From Gnetum montanum (lineage: Eukaryota; Streptophyta; Gnetopsida; Gnetales; Gnetaceae), in assembly GCA_015680685.1 (NCBI GenBank), contig MNCI01022611.1, positions 2,160,033 through 2,224,032 of the forward strand: a DNA stretch of 64,000 nucleotides, given 5' to 3'. Every line of letters starts with the position of its first letter. Positions within the stretch are counted from its first letter, which is position 1. Shown in pieces: positions 11,257 to 21,492 of the stretch. The notes beneath the pieces are model-generated. The model had not been told where the DNA came from and made no database searches. It saw only the letters and a list, made by a program, of their open reading frames with translations. Made by a program: the position numbers and the translations under genes.

Positions 11257-12530
11257 TTGATAGTTGACCAAGAGAATGATTCAACTATATGCATGGAACC
11301 AACTGAGAGCTTGAGTTGCACCTACATTGATAGCATAGATACATTAGAGCAAGTCCATCACCAACTTCTAAGTCCTAACATTGAAAATATCAATTGGGGG
11401 AAGTTGGAAATCCCTAATGAGTTCAAGCAAAAGCCCCTTGAGTTAAAACTATTTCCCACTAGTATGGAGTATACATTTCTCAAAAATGGAAAGCTGGTAA
11501 TCATTAACGCTAAGCTTGCTCCTCAACAAAAAGAACAATTGCTGAAAATGGTAAACAAATGGTCGAAAGCCTTTGCTTGGTCATATCCCAAATTAATCAG
11601 AATAGATCCTAGGATATGCCAACATAGAATTTATACTGACCCCTCCATGAAATCTTGATGACAACCACAGAGGCGACTGAACCCAAAGCTTAAGCAAGTG
11701 GTTAAAGAAGAAATTGAACAACTTCTAAAAGCTAGGTTCATCTATCCCATTGTTGATAGTGAATGGATTAGTTTGTTAGTCATTGTGCCCAAAAAGCAAG
11801 GTAAATGGAGGATGTGTATAGACTTTAGGCTATTGAACATGGCAACATTAAAAACCACTTCCCATTACCATTCGTTGACCAAGTATTAGATACCATTGCA
11901 GGGCATTGCTACTATAGTTTTCTGGATGGCTACAGTGGATATAATTAAATTCAAATAGCACCAGAAGACCAAGCCAAGACTACGTTCACAAGTCCTTGGG
12001 GGACATTTGCATATAAGCAGATGTCATTTGGCTTGTGCAATGCCTCAACAACATTTCAATGTTTGGTCCTAAGTATCTTTCAGTAGCAAATAGGAAATGG
12101 TGTGGAGGTCTTTATGGATGATTTCTCCACCTATGGAGTAGACTTTGAACAAGCATTGGACTAAGTAGAGCAAGTACTAAAATGATGTGTAGAAACCAAA
12201 TTAAGGCTCAATTGGTAAAAAATCCATTTAATGGTCCAAGAAGGCATTGTATTAGGGCACAAGATTTCACAAATAGGGATAAAAGTAGATCCTAAAAATA
12301 TTAAGGTCATCCAAGGAATCACTTGGCAACCTAAAATTGTAAAATACATCCGATCATTCCTTGGACATACTAGCTATTATAGATGCTTCATTGAGAACTT
12401 TTCAAGGATTGCAAAACCTTTGGTAGAATTAACAAAGAAGGGCGTACCTTTTAAATGGACCAAGGAATGCGAGCTAGCCTTCCAAACCTTAAAGCAGAAG
12501 TTTGTAGAAACACCTATTCTACAAGCTCTT
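11257..12530 (+). pseudogene. Reverse transcriptase of Athila-like element
   Basis: RNA-dependent DNA polymerase domain. A linker (11257-11658) precedes the start block RRLNPKLKQVVKEEIEQLL (about 11668-11725). Then follow YPIVDSEW, the fingers block KWRMCIDFRLLN (11799 onward), the catalytic VFMDDF (Asp-Asp at 12117-12122), EGIVLGHKIS (about 12240) and IRSFLGHTSYYRCFI (about 12350-12395). Two adjacent stops lie near 11656-11660, and a frameshift lies between about 11880 and 12110. The two catalytic aspartates remain. Confidence 0.88.
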
Positions 12531-12912
12531 GACTCGTCCAAACTATTCCACAGAATGACAGACGCGTCCAACTTTGCCTTAGGAGCTGTACTTACACAGT
12601 TAGATGACCAAAAATGCCCTATTACATCCACTGTGTAAGTCGAAGTATCACTGGTGCACACCTCAATTACATGATGATAGAAAAAGAGTTAATGGCTGTG
12701 GTGTTTGCACTAGAAAAATTTAGGCACTATGTATTGTGCTATAAGATATTTGTACATACGGATCATAGTGTAATTCAGTTCCTAATGAATAAACCAATGG
12801 TGAGCCCTTGCATCATACGATGGCTCGTGATCTTACAAGAGTTTGATCTTATGATGATTAATCGTAAAGGCACCAAGAATGTTGTTGTTGATCATTTATC
12901 TCAGTTGCGATG
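12531..12912 (+). pseudogene. RNase H of Athila-like element
   Basis: Degrades the RNA strand of the hybrid during reverse transcription. MTDASNFALGAVL carries the first catalytic Asp. After a frameshift near 12630 come YMMIEKELMAVVFALEKFRHY (block 2) and VHTDHSVIQFL with the third acidic site. It ends VVVDHLSQL, as in the Athila branch. Confidence 0.85.
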
Positions 12913-13183
12913 GGACAACAAAGAGGATGAATATCCAATTTTTGACTATTTTCCTGATGAACTCCTCTTTGCAGGTGTGATAAACAATCACTTACCCACT
13001 GATACAAATTGGTATAATAGCATTCTCACTTATCTGCTTACACAAGAGACACCACAAGGGTTAGACGTTAAAAAGAAACAATAGTTTCTTCATTGAGCCA
13101 AATATTTCATGAAAATCAATAGACACCTTTATAAGGTATGTCCTTATGGCTTGGTTTGATGGTGTGTTCCCGATGTAGATCAA

Positions 13184-14260
13184 TTGCGAGTTCTCCAAGA
13201 TGCTCATGAGGGCCCTTGTGGGGGTCATTACACGGGGAGACGAACAACCATAAAAATATTGCTTGTAGGATATTATTGGCCTACATTGTTTTGGGACACT
13301 CATCATTTCATCCAATCTTGTGAGCACTGCCAACGTGATGGGGGAATGATTGCTAGAATGGAGGATCTACAATAGTGGATTCAACCTTTAGCACCCTTTG
13401 ACATATGGAGAATTGATTTTATGGGGCCTATTACATTGGTGTCCAATGGAAAAGCCTACATTGTTGTTGCTGTTGACTATTTTACCAAGTGGGCAGAAGC
13501 AGTCGCTGTTATAGACTGTACATCATCTACTGCTACATGATTTGTTCAACAACAAATTGTAAATAGGTTTGGCGTGCCTCATGCACTTATTTTTGACAAT
13601 GGTACACACTTTATAGGTTTGAATTTTCGAAAGTTAATGCAACACTTAGGAGTTGAGCATAAACTGACTGCACCATATCATCCTCAAGTGAATGGTCAAG
13701 CCAAGGTCACCAATAGGGAGATCACAAAAATATTGACACAAACCATTAGCAAGTATAGGTGAGACTGGAGCACCAAATTGAATGATGCTCTCTGGGCATA
13801 CCGCTCCACATGGAAACTCCCTATAGGCTACTCTCCCTATGAGTTAGTGTATAGTAAACTTCTAGCGCTTCCTATTCAAGTGGAGCTCCATACACTATCC
13901 ACAACATGTGACCTTAACCTTGACCTCAATCTAGCATAAAAAGAATGGTTAATGAACCTTAACTTGCTAGATGAAAATTAATTAGCCACCTTATCATCTA
14001 ATGAATTGCACAAGGCCTTTAACAAACAATGTCATGACCTATGGATTAGGAAGGTTAAATACCAACTGGGAGATAAGGTTCTTTATTGGAATCCCACACA
14101 TGTACGCCAATGAACTAAATTTCAAACGCTATGGGAAGGACCTTATATCATTCATGAAACCTTTCCTTTAGGAGCCATGATGATCTACAAACCTAAAAGA
14201 TCGAATAAGAAGTTATTGGTCAACATCCAGCAAACCAAACCCTTCCATGAGCCTAAAACA
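13184..14260 (+). pseudogene. Integrase of Athila-like element, catalytic Glu lost
   Basis: The zinc-binding domain (HEGPCGGHYTG, then SCEHCQR) lies at 13205-13340 and gives the His2Cys2 pattern. The core follows in the same frame: Asp in VVAVDYFTKW (13475-13477) and Asp in IFDNGTHF (13595-13597). The position 36 codons further, GQAKVTNREI (13703-13705), holds Lys where the DD35E enzyme needs Glu. Stops lie at 13373 and 13538. C-terminal sequence runs to about 14260. The enzyme would insert the cDNA; this copy cannot. Confidence 0.87.
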
Positions 14261-15950
14261 ACAAGTACTAATACTACCTCTATTGGTGGACAACCTTGCT
14301 CATTATTTTGGATCTCCTCCTTCCAACTCAGTCATGGGAGAGATGGCCACCAATGCTAATCATTCTAAGCTCTCAGTTCCTTTGCTTTTATACATTTTTG
14401 TTTTACACATTTTTTTATCTTTACTTATTTCTGTTTTACACCATCGTTAACATTTTTACTGTTTCTTTGTTTGATTTATTCTTATTTGTCACATAATAAG
14501 TGCTCACGATGGTGGGTTGCATTATAATAAGTGTTGATTGCTAATGTTTGGTTTTTACCTTTGAATTTTAGTGTTGATGCTAAGATATGGTTTCTTTTGA
14601 TAAAACAGGTAATGAGTCCACGTTACCCAATTATCCATGCAACTCTATGGTCTCCCTTGTTTTGGAAATGTACTGTCCCTTTTCTAAGAAAACTTATTAA
14701 TGAATTGGTGCCTTAGTACTCTTCGAACCAAGGNGCTTAATAAAATTCTGTCCAAATCTAGATTTAACTATCCACATCCAATGACCTCGCATCAACACTC
14801 TTGACCAACCCATCCTCTCAAAGTAACAAGAATGCATCCACAGAGTCACCACCATTCCAACAAGAGAAGAAGCAAGAAGTCAAAAAGGGCCTTAGTTAGA
14901 GGAAACCTTTAGGCATGGATAACATATCTTTCTAGTGCCATAACTAGTGCTTGTAGCCCATGTTTCTTTATTATGTCAAAGGGGTATGCTTTAAATTCTC
15001 ACCATTTTTTTTTAATGAATGTGAGAACCACACCATGCAAAGACTTATTTGATTTAGTTAACTCCCTGAGATTTGGTCAAGAGCGGGATGGCAAAAAACC
15101 TATGAAAAACATCCAATTACCCTAAGAGAATAGCTAGCATAAATGCGTTGAATCCCCTTGAGGTCACACCCTTTTCCATCCATTTGAATCTTTCCTTGGT
15201 TCGAAGAGTACTAAGGCACCAATTCATTAATAAGTTTTCTTAGAAAAGGGACAGTACATTTCCAAAACAAGGGNATCCATTTTTTCTTTTGTTTTATTGG
15301 CTTCACCATTGTTGTTTCTCATATCCTTCTTATTCTTTAAAAGTTTTCCACCCTATTGCTATTGGAGGTTTGCTCTTAGTCATGGGGGCCTTGTTACAAA
15401 TTTTTCCATTCCATAATTATCTTACCCCTACACCTTGGGTAGTTATCAATCATAAACCTCTCACCCAAAATTTTCCATACCCACAACCTAGCCAATGTGC
15501 TTTATATCAAGGCAAGGTATTAGTTGCATTAGGTTTTATCTACCCTTACTAATTTGTGAGTGTGGTGTGTGTGTAGATGGCGATTATATGAATAATAGAC
15601 TGGGATAAGAGGGAGCACTCAGGATGGACTAGAGCTGGAGCGTTTATGCAAGGAACAAGTTTGAACATGCAGCTATGGATGAACAATGGTGTGCACAGTT
15701 TCGATAGTAGTAGCAACACACCTCATTTTCTCTCTTTCTCTCTCTCTCTCCAAGCTGTTGAATGAGGGTCTGGATGTCATATATGTACAGTGTTCACCAC
15801 AATGGGCATGAACACCAATGCTGTAATATATTTGTCGATCTGTTCCCTGGGCACTCTGAGTCTTTCATCCCATGTCCTCATTAGTTGTCATTCAATCAAT
15901 AATCCCATACCTTTCCAATATTTTGTAAGGAACTCGAGGACAAGTTTTTA
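14261..15950 (+). other. 3' non-coding region of Athila-like element
   Basis: Between integrase and the purine tract lie about 1.7 kb without a conserved ORF. It contains two purine motifs like the PPT (CAGTCATGGGAG near 14330, TAGTCATGGGGG near 15378), the inverted 539-bp segment at 14735-15273, and a CT microsatellite (15729-15750). The sister element at 28-35 kb has the same region, so it is a conserved part of this family and not an env-like gene. Confidence 0.65.
14654..15273. repeat. 80-bp perfect inverted repeat bounded by single Ns
   Basis: 14654-14733 and 15194-15273 are exact reverse complements. A single N follows each arm, at 14734 and 15274. Perfect identity is out of place in an element this decayed, and the Ns mark contig joins. 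Most likely it is an assembly artefact. Confidence 0.9.
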
Positions 15951-15954
15951 TTCA

Positions 15955-15966
15955 ATCGTGGGGGTA
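15955..15966 (+). promoter_or_regulatory. Polypurine tract of Athila-like element
   Basis: ATCGTGGGGGTA directly precedes the 3' LTR. The same GTGGGGGTA or ATGGGGGTA core precedes the 3' LTR of the sister element. Confidence 0.7.
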
Positions 15967-16783
15967 TGATGAGCCACGATATCGCATTTGCGATATTGGG
16001 TCTACAATATTGGATCCTGCCATGCGATATTGGGACCTGTCTCATTGCTTATAAATAAGAGGTGGGTGCACTTGTTTTGGTAGTTAGTTCTTAGTCCCTT
16101 ACTTGAACTCTTGTAGTTTCTCTCTCTCAGAGTTAGAATTATTTCTAAGTGTTCACAATAGGAGTCATAAAGTGAATGGATCTTTATTCAAGCATTATGT
16201 ACCTGAGCACACCTTGTGTTTGGAAATAAAGGTGAACTTTGTGATAAACCTTGTAGCATTTAGAATAGCTTATCTCTCACCCTTAATGCTATTTACAGTT
16301 TTGTAATGCCTTCATTAGTTAATTGATGTTGTTTTTATTGATTCATTAATTTTCAACAGGTAAGTGCACTTAGTACGGCCACTTCGAGCATACGTGGAAC
16401 ACTTGGTAACCCGGTAACGATTAGCGTTTGGTAATCCCAATAGTGTTACACTGGTTCAAGATGTGTACGGCAAGTGGGAACGAATGCTGGTGTGAGGACT
16501 AGTTAGAGCCTAGTTGTTTAGTTAAATTAATTTAGTTATTAAATTCTTTCATTTCTCCCTTTTTAGCCCTAGGACATAAAACATAAAAAGCATAAAAATC
16601 ATATGCCTCAAGTTTACTTAACCATACATTCGTGCTATACGAGTAAGCTTGGGAAGACAACAATCGCTAACCCATCCTTGTTCTGTGAAGGCGCATAAGC
16701 ACTTAGTTCTTATAATTCGATCGGATCATGCATGAATGCTCATATTCGTATGGTTGGATGTAGGGGTACCTCACCACTCATCA
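15967..16783 (+). repeat. 3' LTR of Athila-like element
   Basis: TGATGAG to CTCATCA, alignable end to end with 7169-7967, with many substitutions and small indels. It contains extra GATATTG/GATATCG units at its start, a TATAAATA box near 16051 and an AATAAA near 16225. Confidence 0.93.
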
Positions 16784-16788
16784 TTACT

Positions 16789-17462
16789 CAAATGGAGAAA
16801 TTATGACTAAAAGAAAGCACAAATTCCCAAGGATAGACAAGAGATTCAATCCAACTCTTACACACTTAATCAAAGAAAACACATAATCACATGGATGATT
16901 ATCAAGGCACCATGCCAAGACTCTATCTTTCTCTACTCTTCTCTCACTCACCTCTCTCTCCCTAAACTCTCGTCAAACTCTCTTGATCAAATTGAAGGCC
17001 CAAGAGGTCTATTTATATCTTTTTCCCCTATATCTTCATCTTTCCTCGAATTGATCATTCAAGTTAATTTCTACTAAAATTTGAAGGAGAAATCTTCGAG
17101 GAACATGAGACATCTTTGTTGAGTGTAGAGGTCTCAGAGTAGATGTCTTTGGGAAATAGGAGATATCTTTTCTAAGTGCAAAAGTTATCAAAGTACACAT
17201 CTTTAAGGTGCAGTAGACATCTAATATATAGTGTAGATGCCTAATTATCAATGTAGACATCTATCCTACTAGGATCAAAGTTAAAGATGCTTGGTTTGAG
17301 GCCTGGAACCTTCAAACACCTCCAAAAAAGTCCCCATAGCTCCTAGAACATTCTAAAGTCATCAAAGTAGCCCCAAAACACTCCCAAACATGCTAAAACT
17401 CCAGGGAAAGATCCCATCATTGAAGAGATGTTACTTTGGTCTGTTTGATGTCCACCTCAGCA
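16789..17462 (-). repeat. 3' LTR of gag-only element, main fragment
   Basis: Resumes with CAAATGGAGAAATTA directly after the target duplication of the nested element. The uninterrupted copy at 20699-21487 shows the empty site (TTGCTCAAATGG). In element orientation this LTR begins TGCTGAGGTGGACATC right after the purine tract at 17463-17474. It contains a cluster of AGATGTCT/AGACATCT motifs near 17100-17270 and a block shared with the copia-type LTR at 36545-36670. Confidence 0.8.
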
Positions 17463-17474
17463 CCCTCCTTCTTC
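17463..17474 (-). promoter_or_regulatory. Polypurine tract of gag-only element
   Basis: GAAGAAGGAGGG on the minus strand, immediately before the TG that opens the 3' LTR. It is the expected plus-strand primer for reverse transcription. Confidence 0.65.
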
Positions 17475-18498
17475 AAAAGACTCTTGATTCCCACACAAGA
17501 TGCCTTTACACTTGGGATAGCTATTGCCTCCTCACATAGGCCACAATTTATAGACAAACTAAAACACAACACACATGGATTGGTTAGAGCTCACGTCATT
17601 TTTTCTCTATGCTCCAAAACTTATTTCACAAACACATAGATACACAACACAATGTTTGCATGAAACACATAAACACACACACATACATTAGCACAATTTT
17701 GTGCTTACATCACAATGGAGAAATTCACAAAAGAAGAGTGAATATGGTCTTTTCCCTCAAAGGCTTCACCATGCTTCCATTTGAAAAAGCACTAAATCCA
17801 ATTTGTTTCTTCCATGAGCTATAAGAAAAGAAGATTAAGGAAATTAAAAAGGATTATGTCTCCTTAAACCAATTTCCCTTCTTCCATCCTTTTTCCTCTT
17901 CTTTACCTTCTTCTTCTTGGTGTTTGAAAGACTACCACTTAGCTTCCTTTCACCATCATCATCATAATGCAAATTGTCTTCATGTTGCTCATCCATTTCA
18001 CAGCCAAGACAATCAAGGTCAACAACACCTTTGACAAATTCATCATTGTCATAATGCACAAAAAACATCTCGAATTTCTAGAAAATCATATCATTATCAA
18101 TGTCTTCACCAACATCAATAATGGCCTTTCTAGTATGACTACCATCATAAGCATCATTATCCCATACAAAATAAAATTCATTACCATTATTAGCTTCACT
18201 CTCATTGATAATGACATCAAAAATCACATTGTTTGTATCAAACAAAATAGGACTCATAATGTTATCATAATCACTACAATGATCATGATTCTCATCATCA
18301 CAATTGAACAAATCACTACCAAGTTGAAGTGAAAAACTACCTTCCTCACACTAGCTTCAACATGAGAGACATTACTACCATCAACAAGGTAAGCTCACAC
18401 TTACTTACCTCTTCATGGCTTCTCCCATTCATCTTTGGTTCAACTTGATCTTCAACATGTGGCTATCCAATCTCTTCAAAGCTTGAAGGTTCAAGATC
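17475..18498 (-). pseudogene. Acidic 3' extension of the gag-only ORF, broken
   Basis: Minus-strand reading from 18311 to 17844 is rich in D, E and N (DDENHDHCSDYDN, HYDNDEFVKG, NLHYDDDGERK) and then turns basic (NTKKKKVKKRKK). One in-frame stop lies near 18075. It follows gag after a second stop region (18312-18498). No protease motif (D-S/T-G) is present. I do not recognise the domain; it may be the spacer that precedes protease in related elements. Confidence 0.5.
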
Positions 18499-20339
18499 TT
18501 AAATAGGAGTTCCCAATTCCAATGGCGTCTCCTCTTCAAAGGAATCATTAACAAGCTCTTCATCCCATTTTGGAGGTACTAGCTCAAAAGATAAACTCTC
18601 CTTCATGGATTTAACATCATTTTCATCAAAACCACCATTAAAGTAATCATTCTTTGACATACCTTGGCTAGAAGACTCTCCTATCTCCCATAAGATAGCC
18701 TCAACTTGGTTTAGAATCTCCTTTTCCTTGTCACAAGGTATAGAACAATTGCAAAAAGAATGAGTTTCATACCTTCTAGTGCTACCTGTGATCTTCCTTG
18801 AAGAAGTTCTTTGATCTTTCCCACTCTTTTGGCTTTGATCCTTCATCTCCCATGACTTATGAGGTAGGAACTCTCCTTGATCAATAGCATACACCATCTT
18901 GGACTTTGAAGATATTTTGGTCCCTTTGATGAAGCTCTTAGTTCCTTCTCTTAAAACCTTTGAGTATTGAGCACTCCTTTGCTCAATAAGAGATACTTGA
19001 GGACTCATTTTATCATTGATCTTTCCTTCATCAGATCTTTCTTCTTCCTTATTTCCTTGATTAACATTTACATTTTTCATAAAAGTGCAAGAATTAATTT
19101 TTGTTGAATCTTCAATCACAAGAGGTCTACCTTCATTGGAGAATTCTTCCTTTTCTAAGATTTGAAGTTCCTTTCTCTTGAAAATCTTTGGCTTATTACA
19201 CTCCCATTTTTTATGTCCCTTTTCACCACAATTGAAGCATTGAAGGTTGGAGGCATAATGATTTCCTTGACCTTTCCCTTTCTTGAAGTAGTCCTTCTTG
19301 GAATCTTGGCCCTCCTTGATCTTCCCTTGCTTCTCATTAGTGTCCTCCTTGGCATTTCGATTTTCCTTGGCTTCTTTCTCACATTCAAAAGCTTTGGAGT
19401 TCATGCCCTTAGAAGATTCAGGATCCTTAGCGTAGCCTTGAAGTTTCTTTTCAGCCTTAAGAGCCAATTCAAAAGCCTCATCCAATGTTTGGGGCTCTTA
19501 AAGGTTAGCGCTTGTTGATACTTCCTTTTTAGTCCTCCTTGAAAGTTAAATGCTCATTCATAATCATCCCAATGAACTTTTGTAAGCTAGAAAGATTTAC
19601 AAAAATCCATGTAGCAATCCTTCACACTCTTATCACCTTACCTTAGGTACTTCAATTTTTGGATGGCCTCTTGTCTATGATGAGTCTTCTCAAATTTTTT
19701 CTTGAGCATGAATTACATTAGAGACTAATGCTTGATAGGAGTACCATTATTCACCTTGTAAGAATGACTTTCCTTTTTCCACCATACAAGTGCCATGCCT
19801 TCCAATTTGGTTTGAGCAAAAGACATCTTTTGATGATTTTCCACATCTTCAAGTTCAAAGTACTTGTTAATGATTTTCAACCAAGAGAGAAAAGCTTTAG
19901 TTCCTTCGATGCCATTGAAGGAATTGACTTCAACATCAAGCATAATTGAAGCATGTCTAAAAGCTTTTACAAGAGTGACTTCAGTTCCTTCACCTTGCTT
20001 CATTTGAGGCTTAGAAGGAAGTTCCTTTTTTCCTTTCATAGGAAAAATAAAGCCTTGAGACTTATTTTTAGCCCTAGAAGCATGAAGAAAAAAATCATAT
20101 TGAGCTTCTCCTTCTCCAAAGTATGTATCTTTAAAGGAATATTATCTTCAAGGGATGGCATTGAGGAATGTCTTGGTGAAAATTGCATAACTTGAACCCT
20201 TGCTTGGATGCTTTTGGTGAAGAAGTAAGTCCTTTGTTCTCTCTAAGCTTTTCAATTTTCTTAGAAATGAGCTTGAGACATTTCTCATATCATCCATGTC
20301 TCCTAACAAAGCTTGAACTATTTTATTCTTTGGAGGCAT
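18499..20339 (-). pseudogene. Gag polyprotein with CCHC zinc knuckle, frameshifted
   Basis: A structural Gag that would package the element RNA in virus-like particles. The likely start is the ATG at 20339 (MPPKNKIVQALLGDM). Coding pieces are 20148-20339, 19725-20039 and 18499-19485, separated by frameshifts and stops. The middle piece holds the capsid-like block (FNGIEGTKAFLSWLK, then KLEGMALVWWKKE). The last piece holds a canonical CX2CX4HX4C knuckle, CFNCGEKGHKKWEC, followed by a charged tail ending FELVPPKWDEELVNDSFEEE. The capsid block aligns well with the gag at 42680-43764. The 328-residue piece is unusually long to have stayed open in this region. Confidence 0.8.
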
Positions 20340-20680
20340 GATGAAATTTAATCTGAAAGAAAATTTTCACAAAATTCTACAAGGAAAAGTGAAATTTTCA
20401 AGATTTCTCAAGGAATGAGACAAGAAATTCTCAAATATTAAGAGAAATAAACATAAGATCTTCAAACCGTAGCTATTACAAGCTAATGGATGTCCAATTT
20501 CATAATTATCTTCCAATTCTTGAAAGATTTGACAAGCTTAGAAATCAAAAGGAAATTTTAAAACCCTAGGATGAGTAGAACTAATAGCAAAAGAGAATTC
20601 ATCTAAGCTTAAGAATTTGAGTGATTCTTTGCAATTGAGATGAGAATTATCCATGTGAATGTAATTATCTTCAATTCCAA

Positions 20681-20695
20681 GCTACTCTGATACCA
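20681..20695 (-). promoter_or_regulatory. Primer binding site (initiator tRNA-Met type)
   Basis: TGGTATCAGAGTAGC on the minus strand, three bases inside the LTR border. It matches the plant consensus TGGTATCAGAGC complementary to the 3' end of initiator tRNA-Met, and it fixes the orientation of the element. Confidence 0.85.
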
Positions 20696-20698
20696 ATT

Positions 20699-21487
20699 TG
20701 ATGAGGAGCTCCAATGGATTCCACAATCCAAGCTTGCTGATTTGGACATCAAATAAGCTAAAGTAACATCTCTCCAATCATGGGATCTTTCTCTGAAGTT
20801 TTGGCATGTTTGGGAGTGTTTTGGGGCTATTTTGATGACTTTAGAATGTTTTAGGGGCTATGGGGACTTGTTTGGAGGTGTTTGAATGTTCCAAGCCTTA
20901 AAACAAGCATCTTTAACTTTGACTATGGTAGGATAGATGTCTACATTACACATTAGACGTCTACTGCATCTCAAAGACATCTACTTTGATAACTTCTGCA
21001 CTCGAGAAAGACGGTTTTGTTTCTCAAAGATGTCTATTCTGAGACCTTTGCACTCAGGAAAGATGTTTCCTATTTCTTGAAGACATCTCCTTAGGATTTT
21101 AACAAACATTAACTTAAATGATCAATTGGAGGAAAGGTGAAGCAACAAGGGGAAAAAGGTTTAAATAGACCTCTTGGGCCTTCAATTTGATCAAGACAGT
21201 CTAAAGAGAGTTTATAGAGAGTTTAGGAAGAGAGATAAGAGTAGAGAGAGATAGAGTCTTGGCATGATGCCTTGATCATCATCCATGTTAGTGTGTGTTT
21301 TCTTTAATTGAGTCTGTGAGAATTGGATTGAATCTCTTGTATGTCCTTGGGAATTTGTGCTTCCTTTCAATTGTAATTTCTCCATTTGAGCAAGAATAAA
21401 GCTTTCATTTTCTTTTCTTATTCAAATTTACTATCTTTATGACATTGAGAGAGCTTGGATTGTGGAATCCATGAGCACTCCTCATCA
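20699..21487 (+). repeat. Inverted 5' LTR of gag-only element with 36-bp terminal inverted repeats
   Basis: This LTR runs from TGATGAGGAGCTCC to CCTCATCA and reads in the opposite direction to the 3' LTR of the same element. The inner 36 bp (20699-20734), next to the primer site, are in the normal orientation and duplicate the LTR end. The result is a long imperfect inverted repeat at both ends of the LTR. The 36-bp arms differ at several bases, so this is not a recent copy. Confidence 0.75.
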
Positions 21488-21492
21488 TTTTG

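Larger units (their letters stand above)
7169..16783 (+). mobile_element. Athila-like Ty3 LTR retrotransposon, all domains present, inactivated
   Basis: A 9.6-kb plus-strand element. LTRs at 7169-7967 and 15967-16783 both start TGATGAG and end CTCATCA. The primer site matches tRNA-Asp. Domain order is gag, protease, RT, RNase H, integrase, which is Ty3 order. Conserved words (YPIVDSEW, VFMDDF, GHKIS, DHLSQL) fit the Athila branch. It sits in an LTR of the older gag-only element; flanks are TTGCT (7164-7168) and TTACT (16784-16788), and the empty site in the other LTR copy reads TTGCT. Many stops and frameshifts, and an integrase Glu to Lys change, make it non-functional. LTR copies differ from each other visibly, so it is not young. 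Confidence 0.93.
7070..21487 (-). mobile_element. Gag-only LTR retrotransposon split by a nested element
   Basis: Minus-strand LTR element with only a gag gene. In its own order: an LTR at 20699-21487 (inverted, with a 36-bp stub of the normal LTR end next to the PBS), an initiator-tRNA-Met primer site, gag, an acidic region, a polypurine tract at 17463-17474, and a 3' LTR at 16789-17462 plus 7070-7168. The 3' LTR is split by the element at 7169-16783. Flanking pentamers are TGTTG (7065-7069) and TTTTG (21488-21492), a 4 of 5 match to a target duplication. Without the insert it is about 4.8 kb. No protease, RT or integrase is visible, so it resembles the TR-GAG/LARD class. The gag is homologous to that of the chromovirus at 41.6-56.6 kb, a possible helper type. 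Confidence 0.75.

Noticed and set aside
15289-15552. Hydrophobic frame before the 3' LTR of the Athila-like element, possible env
   Set aside because: The corresponding region of the sister element does not keep the frame; similarity is at DNA level only.
19162-19518. Plus-strand frame of 118 codons opposite gag
   Set aside because: It is antisense to the zinc-knuckle part of gag. The hydrophobic character comes from Lys/Glu codons read backwards.
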